Source: CAXTEJ01 sp964243295
Lineage (GTDB): Bacteria; Actinomycetota; Actinomycetes; Actinomycetales; Angustibacteraceae
Direction: 5' to 3'
Length of the DNA: 11,818 bases
Assembly: GCA_964243295.1 (NCBI GenBank)
Contig: CAXTEJ010000080.1
Location: 1-11,818 of the forward strand
Shown: positions 6,500 to 11,818 of the stretch, piece after piece
Layout of the letters: every line of letters starts with the position of its first letter
Numbering within the stretch: position 1 is the stretch's first letter
The notes under the pieces: model-generated
Databases searched by the model: none
What the model was told of the DNA's origin: nothing
The model's input: only the letters and a program-made list of their open reading frames with translations
Position numbers and translations under genes: made by a program

Positions 6500-7432
6500 T
6501 CAGCGCGCGGACCGCAGGCAACCGCCCGCTCGGCCGACGGCTCGCAGCCCGTTGACGTCGCCGGCACCCCACGTCGCGGTCTTGCGGGTCAGCGCGGGGT
6601 ACATGATCTGCCGGGGGTCGAGGATCGTGGGGTGCGCGAGCCCGACGGCGTGGCCGAGCTCGTGCATCATCAGCTGGCCCATGGTGCCCTGCACGCCCGT
6701 CGTCGGTCCGGCGCCGAAGCCGGTGGCCAACGGCACCTGGGTGTTGAAGATGGCGAACCCCTGGCTGAAGACCAGCGCCGGCCGACCCTTGGCGTCGACT
6801 GCTCCACTGCTGAACGCGCCGCCACCCTGGCCCGCCGCGACCCCGAAGCCGGGAGGCGGCTTGGGCAGGTAGCCGCTCTGGCCGGGCGTGACGAACGCCA
6901 GCACGATCTTGGTGTCCTTCGGGTACGGCGCGCTCCCCCGCGCGCCCGGCACCACCCGGGTGGTGCCGCGGTAGGCGAAGCTGAGCCCCGTCGCAGCCGA
7001 CAGCCGCCTGAACGCCTCCCTGGCCTGCACGAGCGCCTGCGGCCTGGCGCGAGCCGGGTTCAGGCGCCAGCCGATCGGCCCGGCGCACGGGTTCCAGCGG
7101 GCGATCGGTGCCGTGGGCCGTCCGGTGCGGGAGACGAAGGCGTAGGCCCTCGGGTTGCCCGCAGCGGCGGCCGCGACAGCCGCCCCTGCGGCCGGCAGCC
7201 GCCCCTCGACGCGCAGCTCGCCTGGCTGCCCGCCGGGCTGCTCGCCGAGCACCAGTCCGGTCTGCACCACCGGCTGCGCGGACGCGCGGTGCGAACCGGA
7301 CGTCACGGCTGCCGCGGGACCAGCTGCCGACGCGAGACCTGCCCCGGCCGCCAGCGCGGCGACGGCCGTCAGCGTCGCGACCCGGCGGCGCGCGCGGTGG
7401 GGGAGGCTGACGGGCGTGGGGGTGTGGTTCAT
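6500..7432 (-). CDS. Secreted matrixin-like (metzincin) zinc metalloprotease
   Basis: A 310-residue precursor. A classic Sec signal peptide covers about residues 1-43: basic PHRARRRVA, a hydrophobic Ala/Leu core, and cleavage probably near AAAVTSG. The mature protein starts with a low-complexity segment (44-92). A domain follows with RWNPCAGPIGWRLNP at 112-126 and then the metzincin signature HELGHAVGLAH at 257-267 (His257, His261 and His267 bind zinc; Glu258 is catalytic). The Met-turn IMYP follows at 276-279. Cys116 and Cys305 are the only cysteines in the mature part and may form a disulphide. Substrate unknown. Start 7432 is chosen because GGAGG lies 4 bases upstream and the signal peptide begins there; the in-frame extension to 7567 would bury it. 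It is divergent from alkB, with 173 bases between. Confidence 0.85.
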   Translation of the reverse strand: MNHTPTPVSLPHRARRRVATLTAVAALAAGAGLASAAGPAAAVTSGSHRASAQPVVQTGLVLGEQPGGQPGELRVEGRLPAAGAAVAAAAAGNPRAYAFVSRTGRPTAPIARWNPCAGPIGWRLNPARARPQALVQAREAFRRLSAATGLSFAYRGTTRVVPGARGSAPYPKDTKIVLAFVTPGQSGYLPKPPPGFGVAAGQGGGAFSSGAVDAKGRPALVFSQGFAIFNTQVPLATGFGAGPTTGVQGTMGQLMMHELGHAVGLAHPTILDPRQIMYPALTRKTATWGAGDVNGLRAVGRAGGCLRSAR

Positions 7433-7436
7433 GGGT

Positions 7437-7441
7437 CCTCC
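7437..7441 (-). promoter_or_regulatory. Ribosome binding site of the matrixin-like gene
   Basis: GGAGG on the minus strand lies 4 bases before ATG 7432, slightly close but a full match. It sets the start at the signal peptide. Confidence 0.7.
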
Positions 7442-7518
7442 GTGATCGGGCGCCACCTCGGTGACGGGCGGAGGCGGCGCATCGGCCGGCATCGGCCGGG
7501 CCACCCGGCTGTGCTCGG

Positions 7519-7524
7519 ACCCTA
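7519..7524 (-). promoter_or_regulatory. Possible -10 box of the matrixin-like gene
   Basis: TAGGGT on the minus strand would start transcription near 7512, leaving a leader of about 80 bases. No clear -35 box is present at 16-18 bases, so this is tentative. Confidence 0.3.
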
Positions 7525-7532
7525 ACCGACGG

Positions 7533-7550
7533 CGACCCACGAGGGGGTCG
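7533..7550. repeat. Inverted repeat in the matrixin/alkB intergenic region
   Basis: CGACCC (7533-7538) and GGGTCG (7545-7550) form a perfect 6-bp dyad with a 6-base centre, just upstream of the possible matrixin -10 box. It could be an operator or simply chance in GC-rich DNA. Confidence 0.3.
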
Positions 7551-7569
7551 AGAAGCCCTGTGGACATCC

Positions 7570-7585
7570 TCGGACAGGCGTTCGA
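7570..7585. promoter_or_regulatory. LexA (SOS) box controlling alkB
   Basis: The 16 bases TCGGACAGGCGTTCGA match the actinobacterial SOS box TCGAAC-RNRY-GTTCGA at 15 of 16 positions; only the fourth base (G for A) differs. It covers the space between the -35-like CGGACA and the -10 box TAGGCT, where bound LexA would block RNA polymerase. Confidence 0.75.
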
Positions 7586-7592
7586 TTCGGGG

Positions 7593-7598
7593 TAGGCT
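7593..7598 (+). promoter_or_regulatory. -10 box (TAGGCT) of the alkB promoter
   Basis: TAGGCT lies 16 bases after CGGACA (7571-7576) and ends 7 bases before ATG 7606. No ribosome site is present, so the message is probably leaderless. Confidence 0.6.
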
Positions 7599-7605
7599 CG
7601 ACGTC

Positions 7606-8406
7606 ATGAGCAGAGCAACCACCACCGCACCCAGCACCGCCACCAGCACGGCACCCCGCGCGGCTCCAGGCGCCACGACGCTGCAGGCGTCGCTGTGGGA
7701 CGACGTCGTCGAGCAGACCCGTCACGACAGCGCCGCCCCCGACTCGTCCTACGCCACCGTGCCGGCGTCCGGCCGCCACGCGGGGGGCGTGGCTGGCGCT
7801 GCGACGATCGACGGGCGCGAGCCCACGTCGTTCGGCGACCTCCGCGGGCTGCGTCGGGTCGCGCTGTCGGACGGGGCCTTTGTCGACGTGCTGCCCGGCT
7901 GGGTCGGCGGGTCGTCCCGGCTGCTCGACCGGCTGCTGGCCGACGTCCCGTGGCGCGCGGAGCAGCGGGCGATGTACGACCGCGTCGTCGGCGTGCCCCG
8001 GCTGCTCGCGTGGTTCGGCGAGGACGCCGCGCTGCCCGACGAGGCGCTCGGGCGAGCGCGCCAGCAGCTCAGCGACCACTACGCCGACGAGCTCGGCGAG
8101 CCGTTCGTCACGGCCGGGCTGTGCCTCTACCGCGACGGCCACGACAGCGTCGCCTGGCACGGCGACACCATCGGCCGCGCCAGCAGGCACGACACCATGG
8201 TCGCGATCGTGTCCCTCGGGTCCCCGCGCGTGCTGGCGCTGCGACCGCGCGGCGGTCGCACCGCCCACCGGTTCGCGCTCGGGCACGGCGACCTGGTGGT
8301 CATGGGCGGGTCGTGCCAGCGCACGTGGGAGCACTGCGTGCCCAAGACCGCCCGCGCGGTCGGACCGCGGGTCAGCGTGCAGCTGCGCACGCGCGGCGTC
8401 CGCTGA
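7606..8406 (+). CDS. alkB: AlkB-type 2-oxoglutarate/Fe(II) dioxygenase (alkylated nucleic-acid repair)
   Basis: Removes methyl lesions such as 1-methyladenine and 3-methylcytosine from DNA or RNA by oxidative demethylation, using Fe(II) and 2-oxoglutarate. The 266-residue protein has the full active-site set. Iron ligands are His185-x-Asp187 (AWHGDT) and His243 (RTWEHCVPK). The 2-oxoglutarate pair Arg255-x5-Arg261 lies in PRVSVQLR. The substrate-loop-like LYRDGHDSVAWH and the core LGSPRVLALRPRGG are also present. It is longer than the usual 200-220 residues because of a Thr/Ala/Pro-rich, probably disordered head (1-25). LQASLWDD at 26-33 resembles where shorter homologues begin. ATG 7606 is supported by the leaderless-type TAGGCT box. 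The LexA box over the promoter predicts SOS induction. The gene converges on the NYN gene. Confidence 0.9.
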   Translation: MSRATTTAPSTATSTAPRAAPGATTLQASLWDDVVEQTRHDSAAPDSSYATVPASGRHAGGVAGAATIDGREPTSFGDLRGLRRVALSDGAFVDVLPGWVGGSSRLLDRLLADVPWRAEQRAMYDRVVGVPRLLAWFGEDAALPDEALGRARQQLSDHYADELGEPFVTAGLCLYRDGHDSVAWHGDTIGRASRHDTMVAIVSLGSPRVLALRPRGGRTAHRFALGHGDLVVMGGSCQRTWEHCVPKTARAVGPRVSVQLRTRGVR

Positions 8407-8455
8407 CCCCGTGCCGCGGCGTCCGGCGGGCTCGTGCGTGCGACCCGGGGACGGG

Positions 8456-8481
8456 TGCCGGCGGGCGGACAGCTCCCGGCA
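8456..8481. terminator. Candidate bidirectional terminator between alkB and the NYN gene
   Basis: TGCCGG (8456-8461) and CCGGCA (8476-8481) form a perfect 6-bp stem with a 14-base loop in the 100-base convergent gap. A smaller 5-bp hairpin (ACCCG/CGGGT, 8443-8456) lies beside it. No U-tract is present on either strand. Confidence 0.3.
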
Positions 8482-8506
8482 GGTCTCCCGGCCGAGGCGG
8501 TGCTCC

Positions 8507-9844
8507 TCAGCCGCGGTCGAGCAGCCGGGCGAGGGCGGCCGATGGCACCGGACGCGCGCCGGCGGCCCGGACGCCGTCGGCCACCTCGCGGTCGCTGGAC
8601 GCCACCACCACCACGCGCCCCCGAGGCTCCGCGCGCACCAGCTGGCGCACGAGCTCGTCGGCCGTCTCCCCCGGGTCGCTGAACAGCACGCGCACGCCGC
8701 GCGCGGCGATCGCCGACGACCGCCCGTCGACCACCGCCCCGTCGAACACGCACGTCACCTCGGCGCGGGTGCGCGCCGCGAGGCCGGACAGTCCCGCCAC
8801 CAGCCGCCGCCGCTGGTCGAGCAGCGGCAGGCTGCCGTAGGCACCCTTGGTGACGTTGTAGCCGTCGACGACGAGGTGGGCCTGCGGCAGCGCCAACAGC
8901 TCGTCCAGCCGGTTGGGGTCGTCCTCCGCGCGGCCGCGTGCGGCAGCACCCAGGCCGGCCGCGGCGTCACCGGCACCACCGCTGTCACCGACGAGCGACG
9001 CCGCGACGGCCTCGGCGGGGGAGGTGCCGGCCGGTGGCAGCGCGAGCTCCTGGCGCAGGCCGGTGGCCGCGTCGAGCAGCGTGTCGAGCAGCAGCCGGGC
9101 ACGGGCGCCGGCCAGCGACCGGCCGCCACGCTCGGCGCGGCGCAGGGCCTCGACGGTCTCGCGGGCCGCGGCGCCCTCCTTCGCGGCGCGTCGCAGCCGC
9201 TCGTCGGCCACGTCGCTGAGCCGCTCGGCCGCCTCCTGCTGGGCCGCCGCCTGCGTCAGCGCCTCGCGGGCCTGCGCCCGTGCCCGGTCGGCGTCCGACC
9301 GGTGCCGGCGCAGCTCGCGCCGCAGCGTCGCCAGCTCCTGCTCGAGCCGCTCGCGCTCGGCCCGCTCAGCCGCCCGCACGGCGTCGACCTCGGCCCTCGC
9401 CGCAGCGAGCTGCGCGGCGAGCCGGTCGGCGGTGGCCCTGGCCTGCTCGCCCGCGCCGGCCTCGTGGCGCTCGCGCTCGCTGGCACCCGTGCGCGTGAGG
9501 ATCTCGGCCCAGCCGTCAGGTCGCAGCAGGTAGGCCGCGGCGGCCACGTCGACCGGGTCGGCAGCGTGGGGCGTCGTCCCCGCGTGCAGGGCCTCGACGA
9601 GCCCGGGCTCGGCGTCGGCGATCGCCGCGGCGACCTTCCCGCGGAAGCCGTCGTCGTGCGCGAGGGCGGCAGCGAGCGGGACGGCGCCGGCGACGGCCCG
9701 CCGGGCGGGTGCGAAGCTGCGCACCCGCCGCAGGGCCGCGGGCACGTCGCCGTCGGGCAGGGCACCCAGCGCGACGGCTGCGACCTCGAGCACCCGCCGG
9801 CGCACGGCCGGGCTCAGCGTCGGGTCGACGCTCGGCTCGGGCAC
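8507..9844 (-). CDS. Coiled-coil protein with C-terminal NYN (PIN-like) putative ribonuclease domain
   Basis: A 445-residue cytoplasmic protein with three parts. Residues 1-120 form a helical domain (RRRVLEVAAVALGALP; FAPARRAVAGAVPLAAALA). Residues about 122-240 are a long charged Ala/Arg/Glu heptad coiled coil. Residues about 322-445 are a NYN domain of the YacP-like kind: LVVDGYNVTKGAYG with Asp327, CVFDG with Asp368, ETADEL with Asp396 and ASSDREV with Asp418. These four acids fit a metal-dependent PIN-fold nuclease; the RNA target is unknown. GTG 9844 is chosen because TACCCT ends 6 bases before it; the in-frame upstream GTG 9871 would place that box inside the gene. It is divergent from the exonuclease-UvrC fusion across 140 bases and convergent with alkB. 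Similar proteins occur in other actinobacteria, usually annotated as RNA-binding. Confidence 0.8.
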   Translation of the reverse strand: MPEPSVDPTLSPAVRRRVLEVAAVALGALPDGDVPAALRRVRSFAPARRAVAGAVPLAAALAHDDGFRGKVAAAIADAEPGLVEALHAGTTPHAADPVDVAAAAYLLRPDGWAEILTRTGASERERHEAGAGEQARATADRLAAQLAAARAEVDAVRAAERAERERLEQELATLRRELRRHRSDADRARAQAREALTQAAAQQEAAERLSDVADERLRRAAKEGAAARETVEALRRAERGGRSLAGARARLLLDTLLDAATGLRQELALPPAGTSPAEAVAASLVGDSGGAGDAAAGLGAAARGRAEDDPNRLDELLALPQAHLVVDGYNVTKGAYGSLPLLDQRRRLVAGLSGLAARTRAEVTCVFDGAVVDGRSSAIAARGVRVLFSDPGETADELVRQLVRAEPRGRVVVVASSDREVADGVRAAGARPVPSAALARLLDRG

Positions 9845-9850
9845 CTGCGC

Positions 9851-9856
9851 AGGGTA
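9851..9856 (-). promoter_or_regulatory. -10 box (TACCCT) of the NYN gene
   Basis: TACCCT on the minus strand ends 6 bases before GTG 9844 and no strong ribosome site is visible, pointing to a leaderless message. A CTGTGGTCG lies 8 bases upstream of it, a poor relative of the RecA-NDp -35 element with its conserved C missing. Confidence 0.5.
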
Positions 9857-9955
9857 GCCAGCGCCGACCACAGCCGCGGCTCGGCAGCTCGCCGGGACGG
9901 TCGGGAGCGGCCGCCGGCCCGTCCTGGTCGCGACGTGGGGCGCGCCTGCGCGGGA

Positions 9956-9978
9956 CTGTCGGTGGCCCGTCCTACGGT
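9956..9978 (+). promoter_or_regulatory. RecA-NDp / PafBC-type DNA-damage promoter of the exonuclease-UvrC fusion
   Basis: CTGTCGGTG (9956-9964), exactly 8 bases, then TACGGT (9973-9978) matches tTGTCRgtg-N8-TAnnnT at every defined position except the weakly conserved first T. The -10 box ends 6 bases before GTG 9985, so the transcript should be leaderless. In mycobacteria such promoters are activated by PafBC after DNA damage. Confidence 0.65.
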
Positions 9979-9984
9979 CGCGGC

Positions 9985-11818
9985 GTGAAGCTGGTCCAAG
10001 GCACTCTCGACGAGCTCGGCACGCCGCTGGCCGACGTGACGTTCGTCGTCGTCGACCTCGAGACGACCGGCGGCTCGGCCGCCAACAACGCCATTACCGA
10101 GATCGGTGCGGTGAAGGTGCGCGGCGGTGAGGTGCTGGGCGAGCTGCAGACCCTCGTCAACCCCGGGGCAGCCATCCCCGCGTTCATCGCGCTGCTCACC
10201 GGCATCACCGACCAGATGGTCCGCTCGGCCCCCCGCATCGACACCGCCCTGCCCGCGTTCCTCGAGTTCGCCCGGGGCAGCGTCCTCGTCGCCCACAACG
10301 CGCCGTTCGACATCTCCTTCCTCAAGGCCGCGGCCCAACGCACCGGCCACCCCTGGCCGGGTTTCCAGGTGGTCGACACGGCCCACCTGGCGCGCCAGGT
10401 CGTCACGCGCGACGAGGCGCCCAACCGCAAGCTCGCCACGCTGGCCCGGTTGTTCGGCTCGGCCACGACGCCCGACCACCGGGCGCTGACCGACGCGCGC
10501 GCCACCGTGGACGTGCTCCACGCGCTGCTCGAGCGGGTGGGCGCGCTCGGCGTCCACTCCCTCGAGGAGCTGTCGACCTTCACCTCCCGCGTCTCGGCCG
10601 CCCAGCGCCGCAAGCGGCACCTCGCCGAGGGGCTGCCGCACTCCCCCGGCGTCTACGTCTTCCGCGACGCCTCCGACCACGTGCTCTACGTCGGCACCTC
10701 CCGCGACATCGCCACCCGCGTGCGCACCTACTTCACCGCCTCCGAGCAGCGCACCCGCATGGCCGAGATGGTGGGCATCGCCGAGCGGGTGGTGCCCGTG
10801 GTCTGCGCCACGACGCTCGAGGCCCAGGTGCGCGAGCTGCGCCTGATCGGCGAGCACAAGCCGCGCTACAACCGCCGGTCGCGCTTCCCCGAGCGGGCGC
10901 CCTGGGTCAAGCTCACGGCCGAGCCCTTCCCGCGCCTTTCCGTCGTCACCGCGGTGCGCGACGACGACGCCACCTACCTAGGCCCCTTCGGCTCGCGGCG
11001 GGCCGCCGAGCAGGCGGTCGACGGGCTGCACGAGGCCTTCGCGCTGCGCCAGTGCACCCGCCGGCTCAGCCGCCGCGGTGGCGGCGGGTCGTGCGCCCTG
11101 GCCGACATGGGCCGGTGCAACGCCCCGTGCGTCCGCGGCGAGGAGGCCGCCGCCGACTACGAGCAGGTCGTGACAGCCGCACGGCAGGCGATGACCGGCG
11201 ACTGCCGGTCGGTGGTGGCGCGGCTGCGCACCCGGATCGCGGCGCTGGCCGGCACCGAGCGCTTCGAGCAGGCGGCGCTCGTGCGCGACCGCATGGTCGC
11301 CCTGGTCCGCGCCGCAGCCCGCGCCCAGCGGCTGCGGGCGGTGGCCTCCTGCCCCGAGGTCGTCGCCGCGCGGCGGCGTCCCGAGGGCGGCTGGGAGATC
11401 GTGCTCGTGCGCCACGGTCGCCTCGCCGGGACGACGGTCAGCCCGCTGGGCGCCGACCCCTGGCCCTACGTGTTCGCCCTGCGCGACAGCGGCGAGGCGG
11501 TCTCGCCACCGGTGCTGCCCTCCCCCGCGGGCACGGCCGAGGAGGCGGAGAAGGTGCTGACGTGGCTCGAGACCGAGGGCACCCGGCTGGTCGAGCTCAC
11601 CGGCACCTGGGCCAGCCCCGTGCACGGAGCCGGTGCCGAGCGCGCCCGGCTCGAGCCGCTCGCCGCCGGCTTCACGGCCGTCGTCCCCTTCGACGAGCCG
11701 GGCGGCCGCGGTCTGGTGCACCGCCCCGTCGCCGCCGTCGCCCACGAGGCCGCCGGCCTGGGCGCGGGCACGGCCGGTGCCACCCCGGCCGTGGCGCGGG
11801 CCGCGCCCGGCGCCGTGG
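9985..11818 (+). CDS. DEDDh 3'-5' exonuclease fused to UvrC N-terminal half (GIY-YIG, Cys cluster, UVR), C-terminus cut by window end
   Basis: The first 611 residues are present and no stop is reached. Residues 18-190 form a DnaQ-like DEDDh exonuclease: Asp24-x-Glu26 (VVDLETTGG), Asp109 in HNAPFD, and His165-x4-Asp170 (HRALTD). A GIY-YIG nuclease follows at about 220-297: GVY 222-224, YVG 235-237, Arg245, Glu279 and Asn296. The UvrC-type cysteine cluster is Cys357-x12-Cys370-x7-Cys378-x3-Cys382, likely an Fe-S site. A UVR motif that binds UvrB lies at 425-436 (ERFEQAALVRDR). No RNase H-like second nuclease of UvrC is visible. The protein probably nicks damaged DNA on one side of a lesion and resects, as an accessory to nucleotide excision repair. 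M. tuberculosis Rv2191 has this fusion (about 645 residues), so the missing end is short. The start follows a leaderless damage-type promoter. Confidence 0.9.
   Translation, partial: MKLVQGTLDELGTPLADVTFVVVDLETTGGSAANNAITEIGAVKVRGGEVLGELQTLVNPGAAIPAFIALLTGITDQMVRSAPRIDTALPAFLEFARGSVLVAHNAPFDISFLKAAAQRTGHPWPGFQVVDTAHLARQVVTRDEAPNRKLATLARLFGSATTPDHRALTDARATVDVLHALLERVGALGVHSLEELSTFTSRVSAAQRRKRHLAEGLPHSPGVYVFRDASDHVLYVGTSRDIATRVRTYFTASEQRTRMAEMVGIAERVVPVVCATTLEAQVRELRLIGEHKPRYNRRSRFPERAPWVKLTAEPFPRLSVVTAVRDDDATYLGPFGSRRAAEQAVDGLHEAFALRQCTRRLSRRGGGGSCALADMGRCNAPCVRGEEAAADYEQVVTAARQAMTGDCRSVVARLRTRIAALAGTERFEQAALVRDRMVALVRAAARAQRLRAVASCPEVVAARRRPEGGWEIVLVRHGRLAGTTVSPLGADPWPYVFALRDSGEAVSPPVLPSPAGTAEEAEKVLTWLETEGTRLVELTGTWASPVHGAGAERARLEPLAAGFTAVVPFDEPGGRGLVHRPVAAVAHEAAGLGAGTAGATPAVARAAPGAV

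Noticed and set aside
7433..7567. An N-terminal extension of 45 codons on the matrixin-like protein
   Set aside because: It would place 45 residues before a textbook signal peptide and bypass the GGAGG site, and it runs almost to the LexA box.
9845..9871. An upstream GTG start at 9871 for the NYN protein
   Set aside because: The TACCCT box would then be inside the gene. GTG 9844 fits the spacing shared by five other genes.
7880..9988. A 702-codon open frame on the plus strand spanning alkB and the antisense of the NYN gene
   Set aside because: It shifts frame relative to AlkB motifs and then reads the complement of the coiled-coil gene. It has no recognisable domain.
9814..10857. A 347-codon minus-strand frame opposite the exonuclease domain
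   Set aside because: The plus strand carries complete exonuclease and GIY-YIG catalytic motifs. The opposite frame is His/Gly/Arg-rich shadow sequence.
10978..11745. A 255-codon minus-strand frame opposite the UvrC-like part
   Set aside because: It is antisense to the Cys cluster and UVR motif. Composition and lack of domains mark it as a shadow.
1..11818. CRISPR array, tRNA/rRNA genes, insertion sequence or prophage
   Set aside because: I found no regularly spaced repeats, no transposase or integrase motifs and no cloverleaf-like sequence. Composition is even across the window.

Overview
The window comes from a very GC-rich actinobacterium. The codon third positions are almost all G or C. 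Several starts are GTG, and many genes begin right behind a TANNNT box with no ribosome binding site. The envelope mannolipid genes and the SOS-type operator also fit Actinobacteria. The gene set recalls the Mycobacterium tuberculosis Rv2187-Rv2191 neighbourhood (fadD15, pimB', exonuclease/UvrC fusion), but the genes between differ. I cannot name the genus.

Layout: the tail of a TetR-type regulator (1-261, +); a FadD15-like fatty acyl-CoA ligase broken by an apparent one-base frameshift (412-2203, +); a GT87-like polytopic mannosyltransferase (2252-3595, +), whose end overlaps the convergent PimB'-like mannosyltransferase (3534-4667, -); a membrane-anchored HExxH metallopeptidase just upstream of pimB' (4682-6100, -); a 60-residue protein with two CxxC pairs (6161-6343, -); a secreted matrixin-like metalloprotease (6500-7432, -); an AlkB-type dioxygenase (7606-8406, +); a coiled-coil NYN-domain putative nuclease (8507-9844, -); and, divergent from it, a DEDDh exonuclease fused to the front half of UvrC (9985 to the window end, +).

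Two themes stand out. The left half is about the envelope: activated fatty acids, two lipid-linked mannosyltransferases and two extracytoplasmic metalloproteases. The right half is about nucleic-acid repair, and the regulatory DNA supports that. A near-perfect LexA/SOS box lies in front of alkB. Two matches to the RecA-NDp (PafBC-dependent) DNA-damage promoter motif lie in front of the exonuclease-UvrC fusion and the uncharacterised CxxC protein. This would tie an unknown small protein to the damage response, which is the most interesting prediction here.

Six genes start 6-7 bases after a TANNNT box and look leaderless. Three others (fadD, the CxxC protein, matrixin) have clear GGAGG sites. 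No gene-free stretch exceeds 300 bases. I saw no tRNA, rRNA, CRISPR array, insertion sequence or phage gene.
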